Positions 1-28,300 of a stretch of DNA of 64,000 bases are shown piece by piece. The translations under genes and the position numbers were made by a program. Origin of the DNA: Paralichthys olivaceus (taxonomy: Eukaryota > Chordata > Actinopteri > Pleuronectiformes > Paralichthyidae). Location: contig NC_091094.1 of NCBI RefSeq assembly GCF_024713975.1, positions 28,668,501 through 28,732,500 of the forward strand, given 5' to 3'. Numbering within the stretch: the stretch's first letter is position 1; each line of letters starts with the position of its first letter. Below the pieces are notes generated by a model. That model was given only the letters and a program-made list of their open reading frames with translations. It was not told the DNA's origin and searched no databases.

Positions 1-1564
1 ATCTACTGAATTCCTTCCTTGTGTCTGTTGAGGGAACAGATTAGTGACTGATTCCCTGACAGGATCAAAACTGGGTCATTTTATTTTTCTGGCCACGATA
101 CGCCTATGAACTCTGACCTTCCAAAATTATTTTGTGAAATATAATGATAGTATAGTAAGTTATGAACCTGCAATTGTTACTATCACAAATAATTATGGTT
201 ACATTTTAGATTTTTTACTTTTTCATGCATAAAATCCAAGAGCAGAATAATTCACAAATATCTCGACTGATTTATCCCTACTCTGTAACCTGGAAGAAAT
301 ATGTTGAAGAACATTTTCAATTTTGCAGTGACAACTTCCATTCATGCATTAGTCACACAGGAAAATAAGCTTTTGAATCACTCTTCTTATAACTCTGCTG
401 ACACTTGAACCATTTCGTCAACATTCAGCAATACGGTTTTCATTCAAGCAATCAAGCAACTTTAAGAACCCAAAACTTTAGAGCTTTATGTTAAAGATTT
501 AGGCGACAACATTTGTTCTTTAGAATAGCAATACACACACACGCGTACACAACTGGCTGTGACTGTGTTAAAACTATACAGAGGATTCTTGTAAATTAAG
601 ACTATACCTTTGGTTATATATCCATTAGTTTGGTATCTCTGATGGTTCAAGTTTAAACATCCATGAAATGATTCTATATAAAAAAGACACATAATAAGAA
701 AGATGGTGAGTACCTGAGGAGCGGTGCAGAGCTGGCTCAGTCGAGGTATCCGTGGATGAACCTGACCGTCTCCAGCAGATTACAGCCCCTCACGGCCGGA
801 GGGCGGAGCCTAGTCAACTCATCTCCTCAGCACCATTACACAACATGCCACACTCTGCAGCGCCTCCTGACACTCACAGAGAGCTGAGACATGCTCTCTG
901 CCATTCAGCTCCCTCTCCACTAACAGTGCTAAGTGATTGGAAGTTGAGTGGTCCTGCAAGTGATGATTCATTTCTTTGCTGATCAACCAATCAAACACAT
1001 TCATTCGTGCAACACATTTCATGCAGTTTAGTAAAGTTCAAAGAACTTCAGTGATGACTGATGCAATGAGAAATTAAGACTGGCTGAAGACTATAATTTA
1101 GTGAAATAAACTAAACAAATTTACAAATTATTACTGTTTGTGATTATGTCATACACATAGAGACAGTACACCTGCCATAAAGATTACATCATATGGCCGT
1201 TAGCTCTTTAAGTACAGCCTGTTTCTAATGATGCTTTTTGTGATGAAAGATTGATATAATATGTGTAAGTGTCTCTGCATTCATCACAGGTGGTCAGTTG
1301 TTCACCACCTTTGTCCACTCACAATCTTACAATAGATTGAATAGAATAATAGAATTATTAATTACACCGATTCTGGACAGAAAATTCTATAGTCAGTGAT
1401 TGTCTGATAAAACTGTGAACAATTTTAAAGACCTGCTTCCTTCTACACTTACATTACAACCATGTGTCAGTACAATTTAGCTGCCGCCCAGCTAAAAAAG
1501 AAGAAGGTAAATGAGAGTAGATCAGCTCCATGATATAATTTTCAAACACGTGTTTTAAGACAGA
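1..1564. other. Intergenic, no gene assigned
   Basis: No exon with recognisable protein similarity was found. Most of it is AT-rich. A more GC-rich patch at about 700-960 looks like a possible promoter or leader exon of a gene lying to the left, but no protein family could be named. Open frames here are short and overlap on both strands. Confidence 0.5.
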
Positions 1565-1664
1565 CATCACGAAAACTAGAGAGGAGGTGGCGTTCCACCA
1601 GTCAATCTGACTTTGTATAAAAGGTTTATTACAAAAAGTTCAGCATCAATACAAGCAATGCAAT

Positions 1665-1740
1665 CTGCCTAGGGAGAGATCCGGGGTCAATGTGAATCTC
1701 TCCTGCCTAGAGAGAGATTCGGGGCCAATGTGAATCTCTT
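1665..1740. repeat. Two-copy 38-bp tandem duplication
   Basis: Two adjacent copies begin with CTGCCTAG at 1665 and 1703 and differ at only a few positions. They sit inside a minus-strand open frame of 135 codons (1646-2053) that I could not assign to a family. The frame abuts a LINE fragment at its upstream end, so it may belong to a mobile element. Confidence 0.7.
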
Positions 1741-2013
1741 CTAAGGGGACAACTTCAACTCCTCGTTTATATATGAGGGTTGTTTTCGTGAATCTAAAGA
1801 AAACATATCTGGCTTTCATCCAGCTCTTCTCATCTGTCTGGTAGCAGGGAGAGAAGGCACCAAGCTCAAATTTAAGGTAGCCTTTAAAACTGTGACCTAA
1901 TTCCCTAACATATATATTTGGGCTTTCTCCAAATTCTTCAAGACCTGTGGGCCTCAAACCCAAAGATACATTTCCTTTAAAGGGGAGACGAACATAGCAT
2001 TTCAGACACCACA

Positions 2014-3235
2014 CTAATTGTGTCTCAAGAACATCAAGGCCTGGGTGACCCAAAACCTCTTACTTCTAAATTCAGACAAAACTGAGGTCGTTGTAATTGG
2101 CCCTAAACATCTTAGAGAATCACTGTCTGAACAGATAGTTACCTTGGATGGTGTCAGCTTGGCCTCCAGCTCAACTGTGAGGAACCTTGGAGTTATGTTT
2201 GACCAGGACATGTCATTCGACCAACATATAAAACAAATCTCTAGAACAGCTTTCTTTCACCTGCATGATATTGTGAAAATTAGAAACATCCTGTCCCAGA
2301 AGGATGCTGAAAAACTAGTCCACGCACTTGTTACCTCTAGATTAGATTACTGTAATTCCTTATTATCAGGATGCCCCAGGAAATCTGTAAAAAGTCTCCA
2401 GTTGGTCCAACATGCTGCAGCCATGAGTGCTGACAGGAACTAGAAGGAGAGATCATATAACTCCTGTCTTAGCTTCTCTACATTGGCTCCTTGTAAAATT
2501 CAGAATATAATTCAAGATCCTGCTCCTCACATTTAAAGCCCTCAACAATCAAGCCCCTAATATATCAAAGACCTGATAACACCATTTTATCCAAATAGAT
2601 CACTCCGTTCACAAAACACAGGCTCTCTAGTGGTTCCAAGAGTCTGAGAGAGTAGAACAGGAGGTAGAGCATTCAGCTACCAGGCTCCTCTCCTGTGGAA
2701 CCAGCTCCCACTCTGGGTTCAGGAGGCAGACACCATCTCTGCATTTAAAATTAAACTTAAAACGTTCCTTTTTGATAAAGCCTATAGTTAGTTCTGGATC
2801 AGGTGAGTCCTGAACCATCACTTAGTTATGCTGCTATAGGTCTAGACTGCTGGGGGAACTCCCATCATCCACTGAGCACCTCTCCACTTCTCTCTGTCTC
2901 TCTGCCCCCCCACATTCATTCATTTATTCGTTTTAATACATGTCAATTACTATTTCACTTTTTTCCTCCCATAGTCTCTCTCTCTCTTTTTCTCTCTCAT
3001 TTCAGATATCTCTGACCCCGGAACCTCATGACAACAACTTTTACCATTATTACTGTTATTAATTACAATATTTCAGTATTTAATTATTATATGAATTGTG
3101 CCTGTTATCAATAATAATTAATAGTCTTTACACTGTTACTGTTTACATTTTAACTTGTCAGATCTGATACCTGATGGTTCACAAGTGTTCCCGGTCTCTC
3201 TCATTCCCTCCTCCCCCTCCTTTGTAGAATAATTA
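2014..3235 (+). mobile_element. 5'-truncated L2-type LINE, end of reverse transcriptase plus 3' tail
   Basis: The plus-strand frame at 2018-2443 carries the part of a non-LTR reverse transcriptase that follows the catalytic motifs: a KTEVVVIGPK-like segment, LGVMFDQDMSFDQHI, then LVTSRLDYCNSLLSGCP. These are typical of fish L2-type elements. Beyond the first stop, related coding sequence continues in shifted frames to about 2800 (a segment resembling LHWLP and an ALNNQAP-like stretch). The tail around 3160-3215 matches, in opposite orientation, the tail of the copy at 29955-30720. The catalytic core is absent and frames are broken, so this is a dead copy. Confidence 0.8.
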
Positions 3236-3640
3236 AAATAGTAAGGTTAGAGCCATTTTCAAGTTGAACGTGAAATCCATGCCCTGAGAAAGCTCACTTA
3301 TGAAATTGTGTCTTTAAGAGAGCTTTAAAAAAGGTGGAGCTCCAAGTCAGATCTCCTCAGGCAGATAGCTCCAAAGAGTGGGATCCCTTCAGATGGGGTC
3401 CACGTGGTCCTCAGCTGAGACTGTGAAATGGTGAGCAGGGTCTTCGCTGAGGACCTCAGGTTATCACTTGGCACATATAGATCTGAAATGTACCTTGGTG
3501 CAAGTCAAGAATGGGCCATAAACAAGAACAATTACATCCTTAAATAAATCCTAAAATTCAAGCCAAAATAGTGACGTTATAATTGAAGTAATGTGCTCAC
3601 TTTTAGCAGTTCTGTCTGCTGCATTTTACATCCCCATCCC

Positions 3641-3644
<4 letters not shown>

Positions 3645-3672
<28 letters not shown>

Positions 3673-3741
3673 GCTCGCTCTTTCTGTCTCTTTCTATTTT
3701 GCTTTCTCTCTCTGTCTGTCTGAACACACACACACACACAC
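3645..3741. repeat. TC- and CA-rich simple repeats
   Basis: A (TC)n run of about 28 bases is followed by interrupted TC-rich sequence and a short (CA)n run at about 3724-3741. Open frames over it are low-complexity artefacts. Confidence 0.85.
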
Positions 3742-4590
3742 TGAGCATTGACTGTGTCAAGGCCAATGCAAATACTTACCAATTTACAGCGAATTTGTTA
3801 TAGCATTTCAATTCTTTAATACCAATAAACTCTCCAACCTGGTATGATGTGGATTTCAATTCTTTCAACCTTCCATGGTACACAACTTACTTCAAAGGGC
3901 TGCAGCCTGAAGATGTGCACTGCCACAGTAAAAGACACATTATTCAATGGCAAGGGATTGATAGCACTGTAGGGCTGATTAGATGACCAGCTAGATGCCC
4001 AGTATGCCACAGCATCCTTAGTTGTCGCAATTATATTAATATTTGTATCTTGTAACATGCATGCATGAAAGGAGTCACACAACTTAAACTCAGACTGTGG
4101 CTCTCTCTAAAACTACACTCAGCTCATTGGAACCGGGATTCAATATAAACTGTCGCTTTTTGGACAAGGGCAAGAAAAAGACAAGAAAAATTAAAGGTAA
4201 AAAATACAAAAAGGAGTAGCTCAAAGATCTCAATTTTAATTCCATCAGACAGAAAATAGAAATAAAAATCAATTTTTTGAAACAAACTCATCTACAAATC
4301 TATTGTGTCTTCAATAATAATCTGTTTTTTAACGTTTTAGTCATAGGAAAAGAGCTACACATTTCAAATCCATCATCATTATTATTCCATATATTTATCC
4401 CTTTGTCAGAAACACATCTATTTTTTTTATACTTGTCCTTTACCTCATTTAACTTGAGGTTCCCCTCAGTTCATATTGGATCTATCCAGATGTGAACAAA
4501 TTATGCATAGCCTACTGTTGGGAGGTGAATAATGATAAGCTTTATATAGCTTTATATATTATTTGTGCAGTGCTTAACTCAATAAAATCC
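3742..4590. other. AT-rich intergenic stretch, nothing recognised
   Basis: No coding exon, RNA gene or clear repeat family was recognised between the simple repeats and the USP48 promoter. The open frames present are short, AT-rich and without family features. Confidence 0.5.
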
Positions 4591-4596
4591 TACATT

Positions 4597-5322
4597 GTAA
4601 GGGCTGGTCGCTGCTTCAACATGGGCAGTGTTGACATGTAAAGACAATGGAGGGCCCACATCCGCGCAGCGCTCCAGTCACAACAGAGAGACGTCCCCCA
4701 CGTCACGTGTTGACGTCGTGTTGATTTTGAGCGGAGAATAATATATTTATAAACTGACGCAAGGGCGCTAAATCTAAAATAAACCGTGAATAAAATGTAA
4801 AAAATACATAAATATTTGGTGAAGCAGCTGCACGCATGAGAGGTTCGATGGTATTTGACCTTTACACAATAAACTCGTTACGTTAGCGTCAGGCAGCGCT
4901 AAATGGAAAGTGCAGGGAAAATGACTTGCTAACACTGCCGGTCGGGTTAGCTTCATTTTAGCTAGCTAGCTAACGTTAGCACAAGGGTTATCATTACCTC
5001 TGGCGTTACCCAGCATATACTGTTTGTCGTGGTTTCTTTCATTGTGTTGTTCTGTGTGTTTCTGAGATGTGGTACGACACGCTTGACTTTCAAGTGGAAT
5101 ATGATAGTGAGGGGATTGCCAGGCTAACATTTGTAAGCTAGGTTAAGTAGCACTACTTAGCTAACAAGAGCTTCGTAAGAACCAGGCTCCGACCTGTAAG
5201 AACTTGGTTAGCTCCTTTTAGCCGGCTATGTTAGCATTCATAGAAACTGCTTTGCTAACCATGGGGCTCTTCTTTTCCGACTCGTGTATCTGACTGTGTG
5301 CTGAACGATACATCATAGGATT
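4597..5322 (+). promoter_or_regulatory. usp48: USP48 promoter and 5' leader region
   Basis: The sequence just upstream of the USP48 start becomes richer in CpG. A cluster at 4699-4718 contains CACGTCAC, the palindromic E-box CACGTG (4704-4709) and TGACGTCG (4711-4718), which resembles a CRE/ATF site. The transcription start cannot be fixed from sequence alone. Another TTAGC/GCTAGC-rich palindromic stretch lies at about 4955-4980. Confidence 0.5.
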
Positions 5323-20189
<14,867 letters not shown>

Positions 20190-20334
20190 GGAAAGCTGTG
20201 CTGTAGCCATGCTTGAATTGGGCAGATGACAGATAAATTATCAGAGAAAAGCTTGAATTTGTCAAGTGTCCATATATATAAATAAGTGCTTTGATTTGTT
20301 TTTTGTTTTTTAACAATTTGATTCGGCGTTCATT

Positions 20335-20340
20335 AATAAA
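20335..20340 (+). terminator. usp48: Likely USP48 polyadenylation signal
   Basis: A canonical AATAAA occurs 146 bases after the USP48 stop codon and is the first one in the 3' flank. Another lies at about 20831. Which is used cannot be told from the sequence. Confidence 0.6.
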
Positions 20341-20344
20341 ACTG

Positions 20345-21640
20345 TGACATGTTGGAAAGCCGCTGTACAAAGGATTAGCTGGCCTTTGATATTTAAAGTT
20401 CCTGGTCATTCTGAAGAACTGTTCAATGTTGAGGAATCTAAGTGGATCTCTGTATTCTAGGCTTGTTTTCAGTTCAGTCCTACTGTTACTTTTGAAAATA
20501 AGCTTTGTTTTTCACTATTTTAAATTATGGCAGATGTAATATGAAAGAAAGTGCTTCTCCATGTGTGGAAGCTTGTGTGACTGCACAGTTTTTCAGGTTT
20601 GTCAAAGGAATGCACGAGTAATTGTCAAGTATTACAAATATAACTGCTCTCTAATGTTAGAACATTTATTACCTCTATAGCAAATCTATATCCATAATAC
20701 TCCATGTGGCATTTCGAGACACAGCTACTCTATGTACAGAGGCTGATTCCTGCAAGCGTCTCAGCATTGCAAACCTTGAGTGAGTGCAAGCAGTTAATGT
20801 TCTCTTCCTCTGACAGTTATTTCTTATGGACAATAAAGTTATTTTCAAAACACTCTGTCCTAAAATACTTGTATTAAATAATAGAAATGTGGTATTGGTG
20901 GTACATTGTTTATTGGAGTAACTACTACAGAACAATGCAGCTCACAGTGGGTATGTTAACCACTAAACCATGCAGGAGCTCCATCATGGTTTCATTCGTT
21001 TACCTGGACATGACAAGATGACATGTGCTGTGCATAGAGGTGGTGGGTAAAAACAGCCATGATCATTTACTGTGCTATTGTGAAGTTGGAGTCGTTCAGT
21101 CTATTTGATGGAGTACTCCACTGTGCACACAACACGTAACTTGATCTCTCAAGATAATTTACTAAAGGTTCATGTGCGTCTCTACCGAGCTCATCAAGTT
21201 TTATTTTCACCTTAGAATGCCATAATGCAATTCTTGCTGCTTTTATAAGCTATACAAGCAATTTAGCCCTGTAGTAAACAGGCAAAAGCAAATGATAATA
21301 AAGCATAGGCTAATCATCCATTTACCTGTTCCTACAGGGAGATTGTCTTACTTGTAGGCTATTGTGCGCACAAGATGAAACATCTGACCTGTGACACGCA
21401 TCCTTGTGTATATGTGGCTCTAGTAGAAACAGGTTTGTGTGCAACACTGTGCTTTACTTCTGCCATGCGCTTCTTAAAACGTTTGCCGAGCTTCATCTGT
21501 CAGCACTGAGGAGAAACACTGGTCGGCTTCAACCCAGCTCTCCACTCCATCACTGCTCTAAAGTAAAACGAGCTTGTAGTGAATGTATGTGACAGTTTAA
21601 CCCGCCGGTCTAAACAATGTGACTGCTGTGTTCAACATGT
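20345..21640. other. Intergenic between USP48 and ZBTB40
   Basis: No exon or recognised repeat family is seen. Some of the left part may be extended 3' untranslated sequence of USP48. The right end becomes GC-richer toward the ZBTB40 promoter. Confidence 0.5.
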
Positions 21641-22380
21641 GTTTCTGTTTGTTCACGTACAGACAGACAGGAGAAGAGCTAACGTGCTAACATGACAGCA
21701 GATTGTTTCCTAACCGGAACCGGACCAATTTACGGACCGTACCGCCGGTCGCCAGGTCGCCATCTTCAAAATGGCCAAGCTTTATTGCGCACAACACATT
21801 TGTTCAGCAAAGGCGTTTAAATAAAGAGACGGATCGTTTGAATAACTCAAGGTAAAGACATCCAGTGAGTGGGAGCTGCATGTCAGAGGGAGGGCGGGTT
21901 TAGCACAGCTTAGCTGCTCCTGTGTTCCAGCGGAAATTCACCCACCGAACACAGCGTATAGTCTCTATATGACATTAGCATGTGTAGCTTAGGCTAGCGA
22001 CAGACGCTAGAGCTGAGTAGCTTGTGTGTTGTCAGTGAATACTGACTGAGGTGTACATGAGTACCACAATGGACACCGGTCTCTTACAGAACACACTCTG
22101 ACGCCACACTTTTCAGAAACAAACTGTAAAGAGCCGACACACAACTCAGAGTCCACGTTACAGAGGAGTCAACCGAAGCACTGCACTTCTTTCGTCCCGG
22201 CTCAGTGACTGACTGCAGAGCGTTAACCCTCAGGCAGTGTTCGTCCTGTCCTCATAGGGACATGCCCTCTGCTTCTCAGACCACTGTCCGTGTTTGTGTG
22301 ACCTGGGAGTGACATTATGTTCTGTCCATAAAGAAGCTGCACAGGCGGATTGCCCCTCCTCAGACCGCCACTCAAAAATG
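21641..22380 (+). promoter_or_regulatory. zbtb40: ZBTB40 promoter and 5' leader with paired YY1-like sites
   Basis: The region is CpG-richer than its surroundings. At 21759-21775 two YY1-like motifs face each other: GCCATCTT and AAAATGGC, together an inverted repeat GCCAT...ATGGC. A possible leader-exon donor, CAAG followed by GTAAAG, lies at about 21851. The leader directly before the start codon is open in frame back to about 22294, so the ATG choice rests on similarity to mammalian ZBTB40. Confidence 0.5.
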
Positions 22381-25300
22381 ATGGAGCTACCCAACTACAG
22401 CAGCCAGCTGATGCAGCAGCTGTGGGCCCTGAGGAAGGAGGGCCACTTCTGTGACTGCACCATCCTGGTGGGAGACAGTCCTCACCGAGCACACAAGCTG
22501 GTGCTGGCTGCCTCCAGTATGCTCTTCAGGTAGGAACAGCCTGGAATATGAAACACGATCCTTATAGTATGGTTTGCACATGATTGACCTAAAGTAATGT
22601 GATGGGCTTGAACTCAAGGTACACAGGTCAATATGCAGGCGTCTCCAAACCCATCACACTTAAAGGATTACTTAAACGGTGGTGTAAAATCCCTGCAGTA
22701 GACCAGTGATACTGTTCGCATCAAATGCAACACGGTACAAACACAGGCTTCAAACCACACATGGACAAGTGTGAACACAACCCAACAGAAACTTATTTGT
22801 ATTGGTGATTATATTTAAAAAAAGCTGTATCAAATCAGCACCTCAACAAATGAAGAATGCAAAACACGTTTTTAAAAACAAAATCCAGTGAGGAGACAGA
22901 AACAAAGAAGGGGAGGCAGTAGCTCAGTCCATAGGGACTTGGCCGGTTCAAGTCCAGCATGGAAGGAAGTTGGAGAGGTGCCAGGTCACCTCCTGGGCAC
23001 TGCCGAGGTGCCCTTGAGCAAGGCACCGAACCCCCCCAATTGCTCCCCGGGCGGCTTCATGGCTGCCCACTGTTCCGTGTGTGGTCACTGTGTGGATTGT
23101 GTTCGGGTTAAATACAGAGGTCAAATTTCCACATGTTTGCATGTTGCATGCTGTGTGTGGGACCATAAAGAGGAATCTGAATCTGAATCTTGAAAAAGAT
23201 TTGGCAGAATGGTTTGGTCGTTGCACAATAGCTGGCAGTGATCTGTGCTTCTTACGCCAGCACCGTGCAAAAGGTAAAACAGGGAACGACTCCTGTGTCA
23301 GAGGCCTGTCCATACCTGGTTCTAGGCTTCATTATTTTTTTAATTGCCAATTTTTTTGTCATCAAGTGTCAGCAAGCCCAGACATTCGTATTCAAAAAGT
23401 TCTCTGTTAATATCCCATCAGTTGACTTCTTATATATTTAGTGTAATTATCAAAAATGTTTGTTTGTCCTACTGCCCTTAGTTGTTGTCTTTCAGCTGTG
23501 AAACCCAGACTTAAAAATCAAAACAAAGGTATAAAGAAGCATCTCCATGCTTTTTGTGGCAGAAGCATTTTAGGGCAAATCAAAATTTATATTTACATTA
23601 TCAGTGAAAGGCAGCTTTTGGGACACCCTCTTCCATTATTGTCTATATAGCATGTTGTGATGATGCTGGACACGTGTTGGATGTGTGTGCAGAGTCATGT
23701 CCATGGTGTGCAGAGCAGAGTGAAGATTTGTCAAGCCTTGACCCATGATTTTTATCAAAAAGATTTGTCAAACATTTTGAGTGTTGTCTCAAGTCTTGAT
23801 AAAGCAAGGCTCAACTCAAAACAAATTCATTCAAGTCTCACGTAATACAAATTCATTACCAGTTAATCTGACAAATATTTGCGCAGGTAGTGTTAGACTC
23901 AGTCAGAGACAAGGGCGTCACCTTAAAGTTTCAATAAAGTGGGATAGGATTGAGTGTTGCCATGGAAACACTTACTGTTATTGTCAACTGTAAAACTGTT
24001 GTTGTCTCTGTCAGGTCTGTCCTGGATGGTTCTGACACCATCTCCATCGACACAGCTGTGGTTTCCTCGCAGGAGTTTGGGTGTCTGCTGGACATGGTGT
24101 ACACCGGCAAGCTACCTCAGGGAAAACACAATGTCAGTCGCATCGTCGCCGCTGCAGACAACCTGCAGATGTTCGACGTAGCTGTAGGCTTTAAAAACGT
24201 CCTCACCAGCCTTGTGAACCAGCAGCCGTTGGCCTCGGTCATATCGACACAGACGTCAAACCTCACCATGATCCACAAAGCCCAGAGCACAAGCCCAGCA
24301 GGTTCAGCCTCATCGAACGTGGACGAGTCCACTTCAGACGAGACAGAGCTGAAGACAGAGTTGAAGCAGGAAGACTCTCAGGGTGACGAGGCGGAGGAGC
24401 CACCATGTAAAATAGCCTGTGTGGAGCTCACTGAGTCCTCAGGTCAGTTTCAGTCTAATGAATAATAATAAACATCACAACCACAATGTTGTACTGTCAC
24501 TACTCCTGTTACTTTTACTACTCCTCGACCCCATGTTGTAATATTTGTTTACACAGCGCCTGAAGCAGCCAGACGCTCAGAAACTGCTGTGGAAGAAAAC
24601 AACACCGTGGAAACCATAGCCAAGGTGTCCAGTGAGTCTGCCACTGGTCTTTCACTGGAGCATTTCTCACAGATCGTGGAGCTTTTCACCAACATGTCCT
24701 CTGTCCTGGAGCTGCTGAGCCAAGCAGCACAGAGCAGCCTGGATGAGCAGGAGAGACAGGTATACTACAGTTGAATCTACGTGAATCTCAAAATATCTTC
24801 AACATGGTTTTCCAAGTAATCATTTTTTCTTTCTTTTTTTCTACACACCCTGCTGTGGTCTACCATCCAGCTTTCTGCTGTGTTCTTCTCATTTCTCCCT
24901 CCAATCAGATCAACTACATCAAATTAGAGTTACAATCAACTGCATCTAATTCACTCTAGTGCTTGATTTATAAGTAGGATAATTGACTTCAGGCCAACTT
25001 ATGTTATGAACATTAAGCAAGTTTATTCAGCAATGACACTGTCGGAATTAAGTAAGTAAATAATGTATTAATGTGGTGTAGGTTAAGTGCTATAATGCAC
25101 AGGGGTATGGATTCAAATTCATTTTTATTCATAGAAATTGATAAAATAATTGTGGTGATACATACATACAAAACTTCATCAAAAGTATTTGCTGTTCACT
25201 GTCATTGGATGAAAAGAATCATATGACACAGTTGAATGGAGTGATAATGACAGAACCGGTGTGTCAGAGAATGTACTACAGCACAGACCACACACGGCTA

Positions 25301-28300
25301 ATATATTACATACCGTCAGTTTTCAGATAAAGAGAAGAGGAAAATGTGTGGAGCAGGGTGGAGTTACATGTGCTGTAATAAGGTTTGGAGAGAACTGAGC
25401 TGGGACTATTCTCACTCAGTCATCCACGTCATGGCTTTTTCATGAGTTGTACTATTGCACATAGAAAACTGGACTTGCTTTTGTTTCATGTCTCATCCAA
25501 GAGGCTTCTTCAGTTTGAAGTTCAGCCTCGTCCAGTTGTCTATGTACACATGTATGACTGCTGAAAAATGAACTGAGGGTATTGCAAATAGACTTCTGTA
25601 GATATTTCAAATTAAGAGCCTGCCAGCATTATGGTCACCTCAAGCATTTTTCTTATTTACAGTATATTCCTAGAGTAGCAGCATGTGTTCTATCAGCAGG
25701 TCGGGGGTCATAGCTTGGCTTTCTTTTGTGATCTTATGCTGCGTCATCCCAATGTTACTGGATTTTATTGCTTCTCCTTCTCCAGGTGCCAGCACCTGAA
25801 GATTAACCTCTTGCCCAGGACAAAGTAAACTACCTTTAAACCACTGGAAGAACTCTCAACTAACGCATGCTGAATGAAAAGCATTTTTTATGTTGTGATT
25901 TGGCGCTATACAAATAAAAGTGAATTAAAATTTAAATTAAGGCCTAATTCCATCTGTAGTTGAGGCAAATCAAGATATTTTATATATTTTATTATTTTAT
26001 ATCTTCCAGGTCGTGTGCCAGTGCTGTGAGGAGGCAGATCCCAGGTCAGCTCTGGAGAAACTAATGAGCAGAGTCAATGAAGGGCAGCTCAGTAAGGGAG
26101 TGCTCAGCAGACTGCTCCAGACAGTCCAACAGAAAGCCTCTATCTCCTTCCCTCCATCACTGCTCTCTCTGCTGGAGGAGGAGAGGAGCACACAGGAGCC
26201 AAAGAGATACCAAACAAGAGGTATGGTATAGCACGGTGTGACTCTTCTCTGCATCTCCAAACAAAACTGTTTTCAAAACCTGTTGACATATCAACCAGAG
26301 TGAAAACCACCAATCATAATTACATTGCTCTTATATCTTCTTGTTGTGATAATGGTGATCATATATACGTTTTTCCTCACTCGAACCGAGGGTCTAAGGA
26401 CAGAGGGTGTCACTCCCTGTACAGATTCTAAAGCCCTATGAGGCAAAATGTGTTTGTGAATTTGGGCTATACAAATAAAATTTGATTTGATTTGACATAA
26501 GGTCTGTTTTTTACAGCCACGTCAGAGCAGCAGAGCAGCACCAAAGAGCAGGAGGGGGAAGATGGAGAGGAAGAAAACGGTGAGGAGACTGAAGATGATG
26601 AGAAACACACAAAAGAGACAGAAGACTCCCCCTCCCCTTCCCCCACTTCCTCCAAGCCTTACTCCTGCCGCTGGTGTAAGAAGGGCTTTGCCTACAAGTG
26701 TCGAATGCTGGCCCATGTAAAGCGTTGCTCCATGTCCAAGGAGTGTGAGCAGCAGTGTCCACAGTGCGCCAAGAAGCTGCCCAACCAGCGGGCCCTGCAG
26801 CGCCATCAGGCTGAAGCTCACCGCAACACCATCCGTGTTAAGAAGAAGGTGGCCTGTGACCTCTGTGGACGGACCTTTGCCCACCCATCAGGTGAGATTT
26901 GGATAATTAAGCTTGGAAAACACCGTCTTTTTTTCTTGATGTTTGTTTCAACCAATCTGTTTGCTACAACAGCTTCTCCTGATAAACTACAAAAAATATG
27001 AATCTCCTCACATTTTCCAATTATCTTTCCCACCATTTAAAACTGGGTTAAATAAAAAATTGCAGATCCCATTCCACTCTTACAGACTTGGAAACCATGA
27101 GTGAGCCTGTATTTAGGGAGAGAGCGTAAGTGTGTGCTGTCTCTTTTCAGGCATGATTTACCACAAACGAACAGAACACTTTGAAGAAAAGCCGTTTGCT
27201 TGTGAGGAATGTGGCGCGAAGTTCGCTGCCAACTCGTCTCTGAAAAATCACATGCGGCTGCACACGGGAGAGAAACCATACCAGTGCAAACACTGCGACA
27301 TGAGCTTCAGTGTGGCTGCTGCTCTCGCATACCACACCAAGAAGAAACACTCCGACGGTGAGAGGCACTGTTTTTGTTTTCAAATTACAATTAGCATATA
27401 TGTTTTTTTCAACAGGAAAACTATTATACCTCTATCATATTTTTCCACTAAGAATCTGTAAATTATATTATTGAACTGTTGTGACTGGACTCCATCATGG
27501 GCATCATTTTTATTTATATCTTGAATTGGGCCAGAAATGAAAACTGATGATGATGAAGCAGCATGAAAAGTTGTTACTTGAGGATGAAAATCAAAGCTTT
27601 GCATTGAGCGTCGTGGTGTCTTTGTCTTTTTGTGGTTAGGGAAGATGTACGTATGTCAGTACTGCAAGGCTGTCTTCGCTCAGTCCATTGAACTGACACG
27701 TCATGTGCGCACACACACTGGTGACCGTCCGTATGTGTGTCGGGAATGTGGCAAGGGCTACAGTCAGGCCAGTGGACTCACTGTCCACCTACACACCTTC
27801 CACAGTAAGACATTTTCACATTCATTCAGGTGATGGCTCTCTGCATCGTGTTTTGTCACATGACTGAAATGTTTTTGTAACAAACATTGCTTTATTTTAT
27901 GACTTTGATAACAATTGACTAGTGTAGACATATAAATGACAAAGTGTAAACATAATTTTAAGGATTATGATATGAAGTAATTCTTTTACCTCCTCCGGCT
28001 CTCTGTCAGACTTGTCAGAGCCCCATGACTGTCAGAAGTGCTGTCTCAGCTTCTCCTCACTGGAGGAGCATCGTCAGCACATCCAGGAGTTCCACCCTAA
28101 GGAGTTCCACAAGTGTTCAACCTGCAACAAAGTGTTCACCAGCGCTGTCCTCCTGGACAAACACAAAGGCACGCACACTGGAGCCAAGCCCTTCAGCTGT
28201 GACCTCTGCAACAAGTCGTACCAGGTAAGGGAAGATGCATCATGTTCTGAGGTGATGCTGCATGGCTGTTTTCATTCTTCACTGCTCTGATAAGGACATG

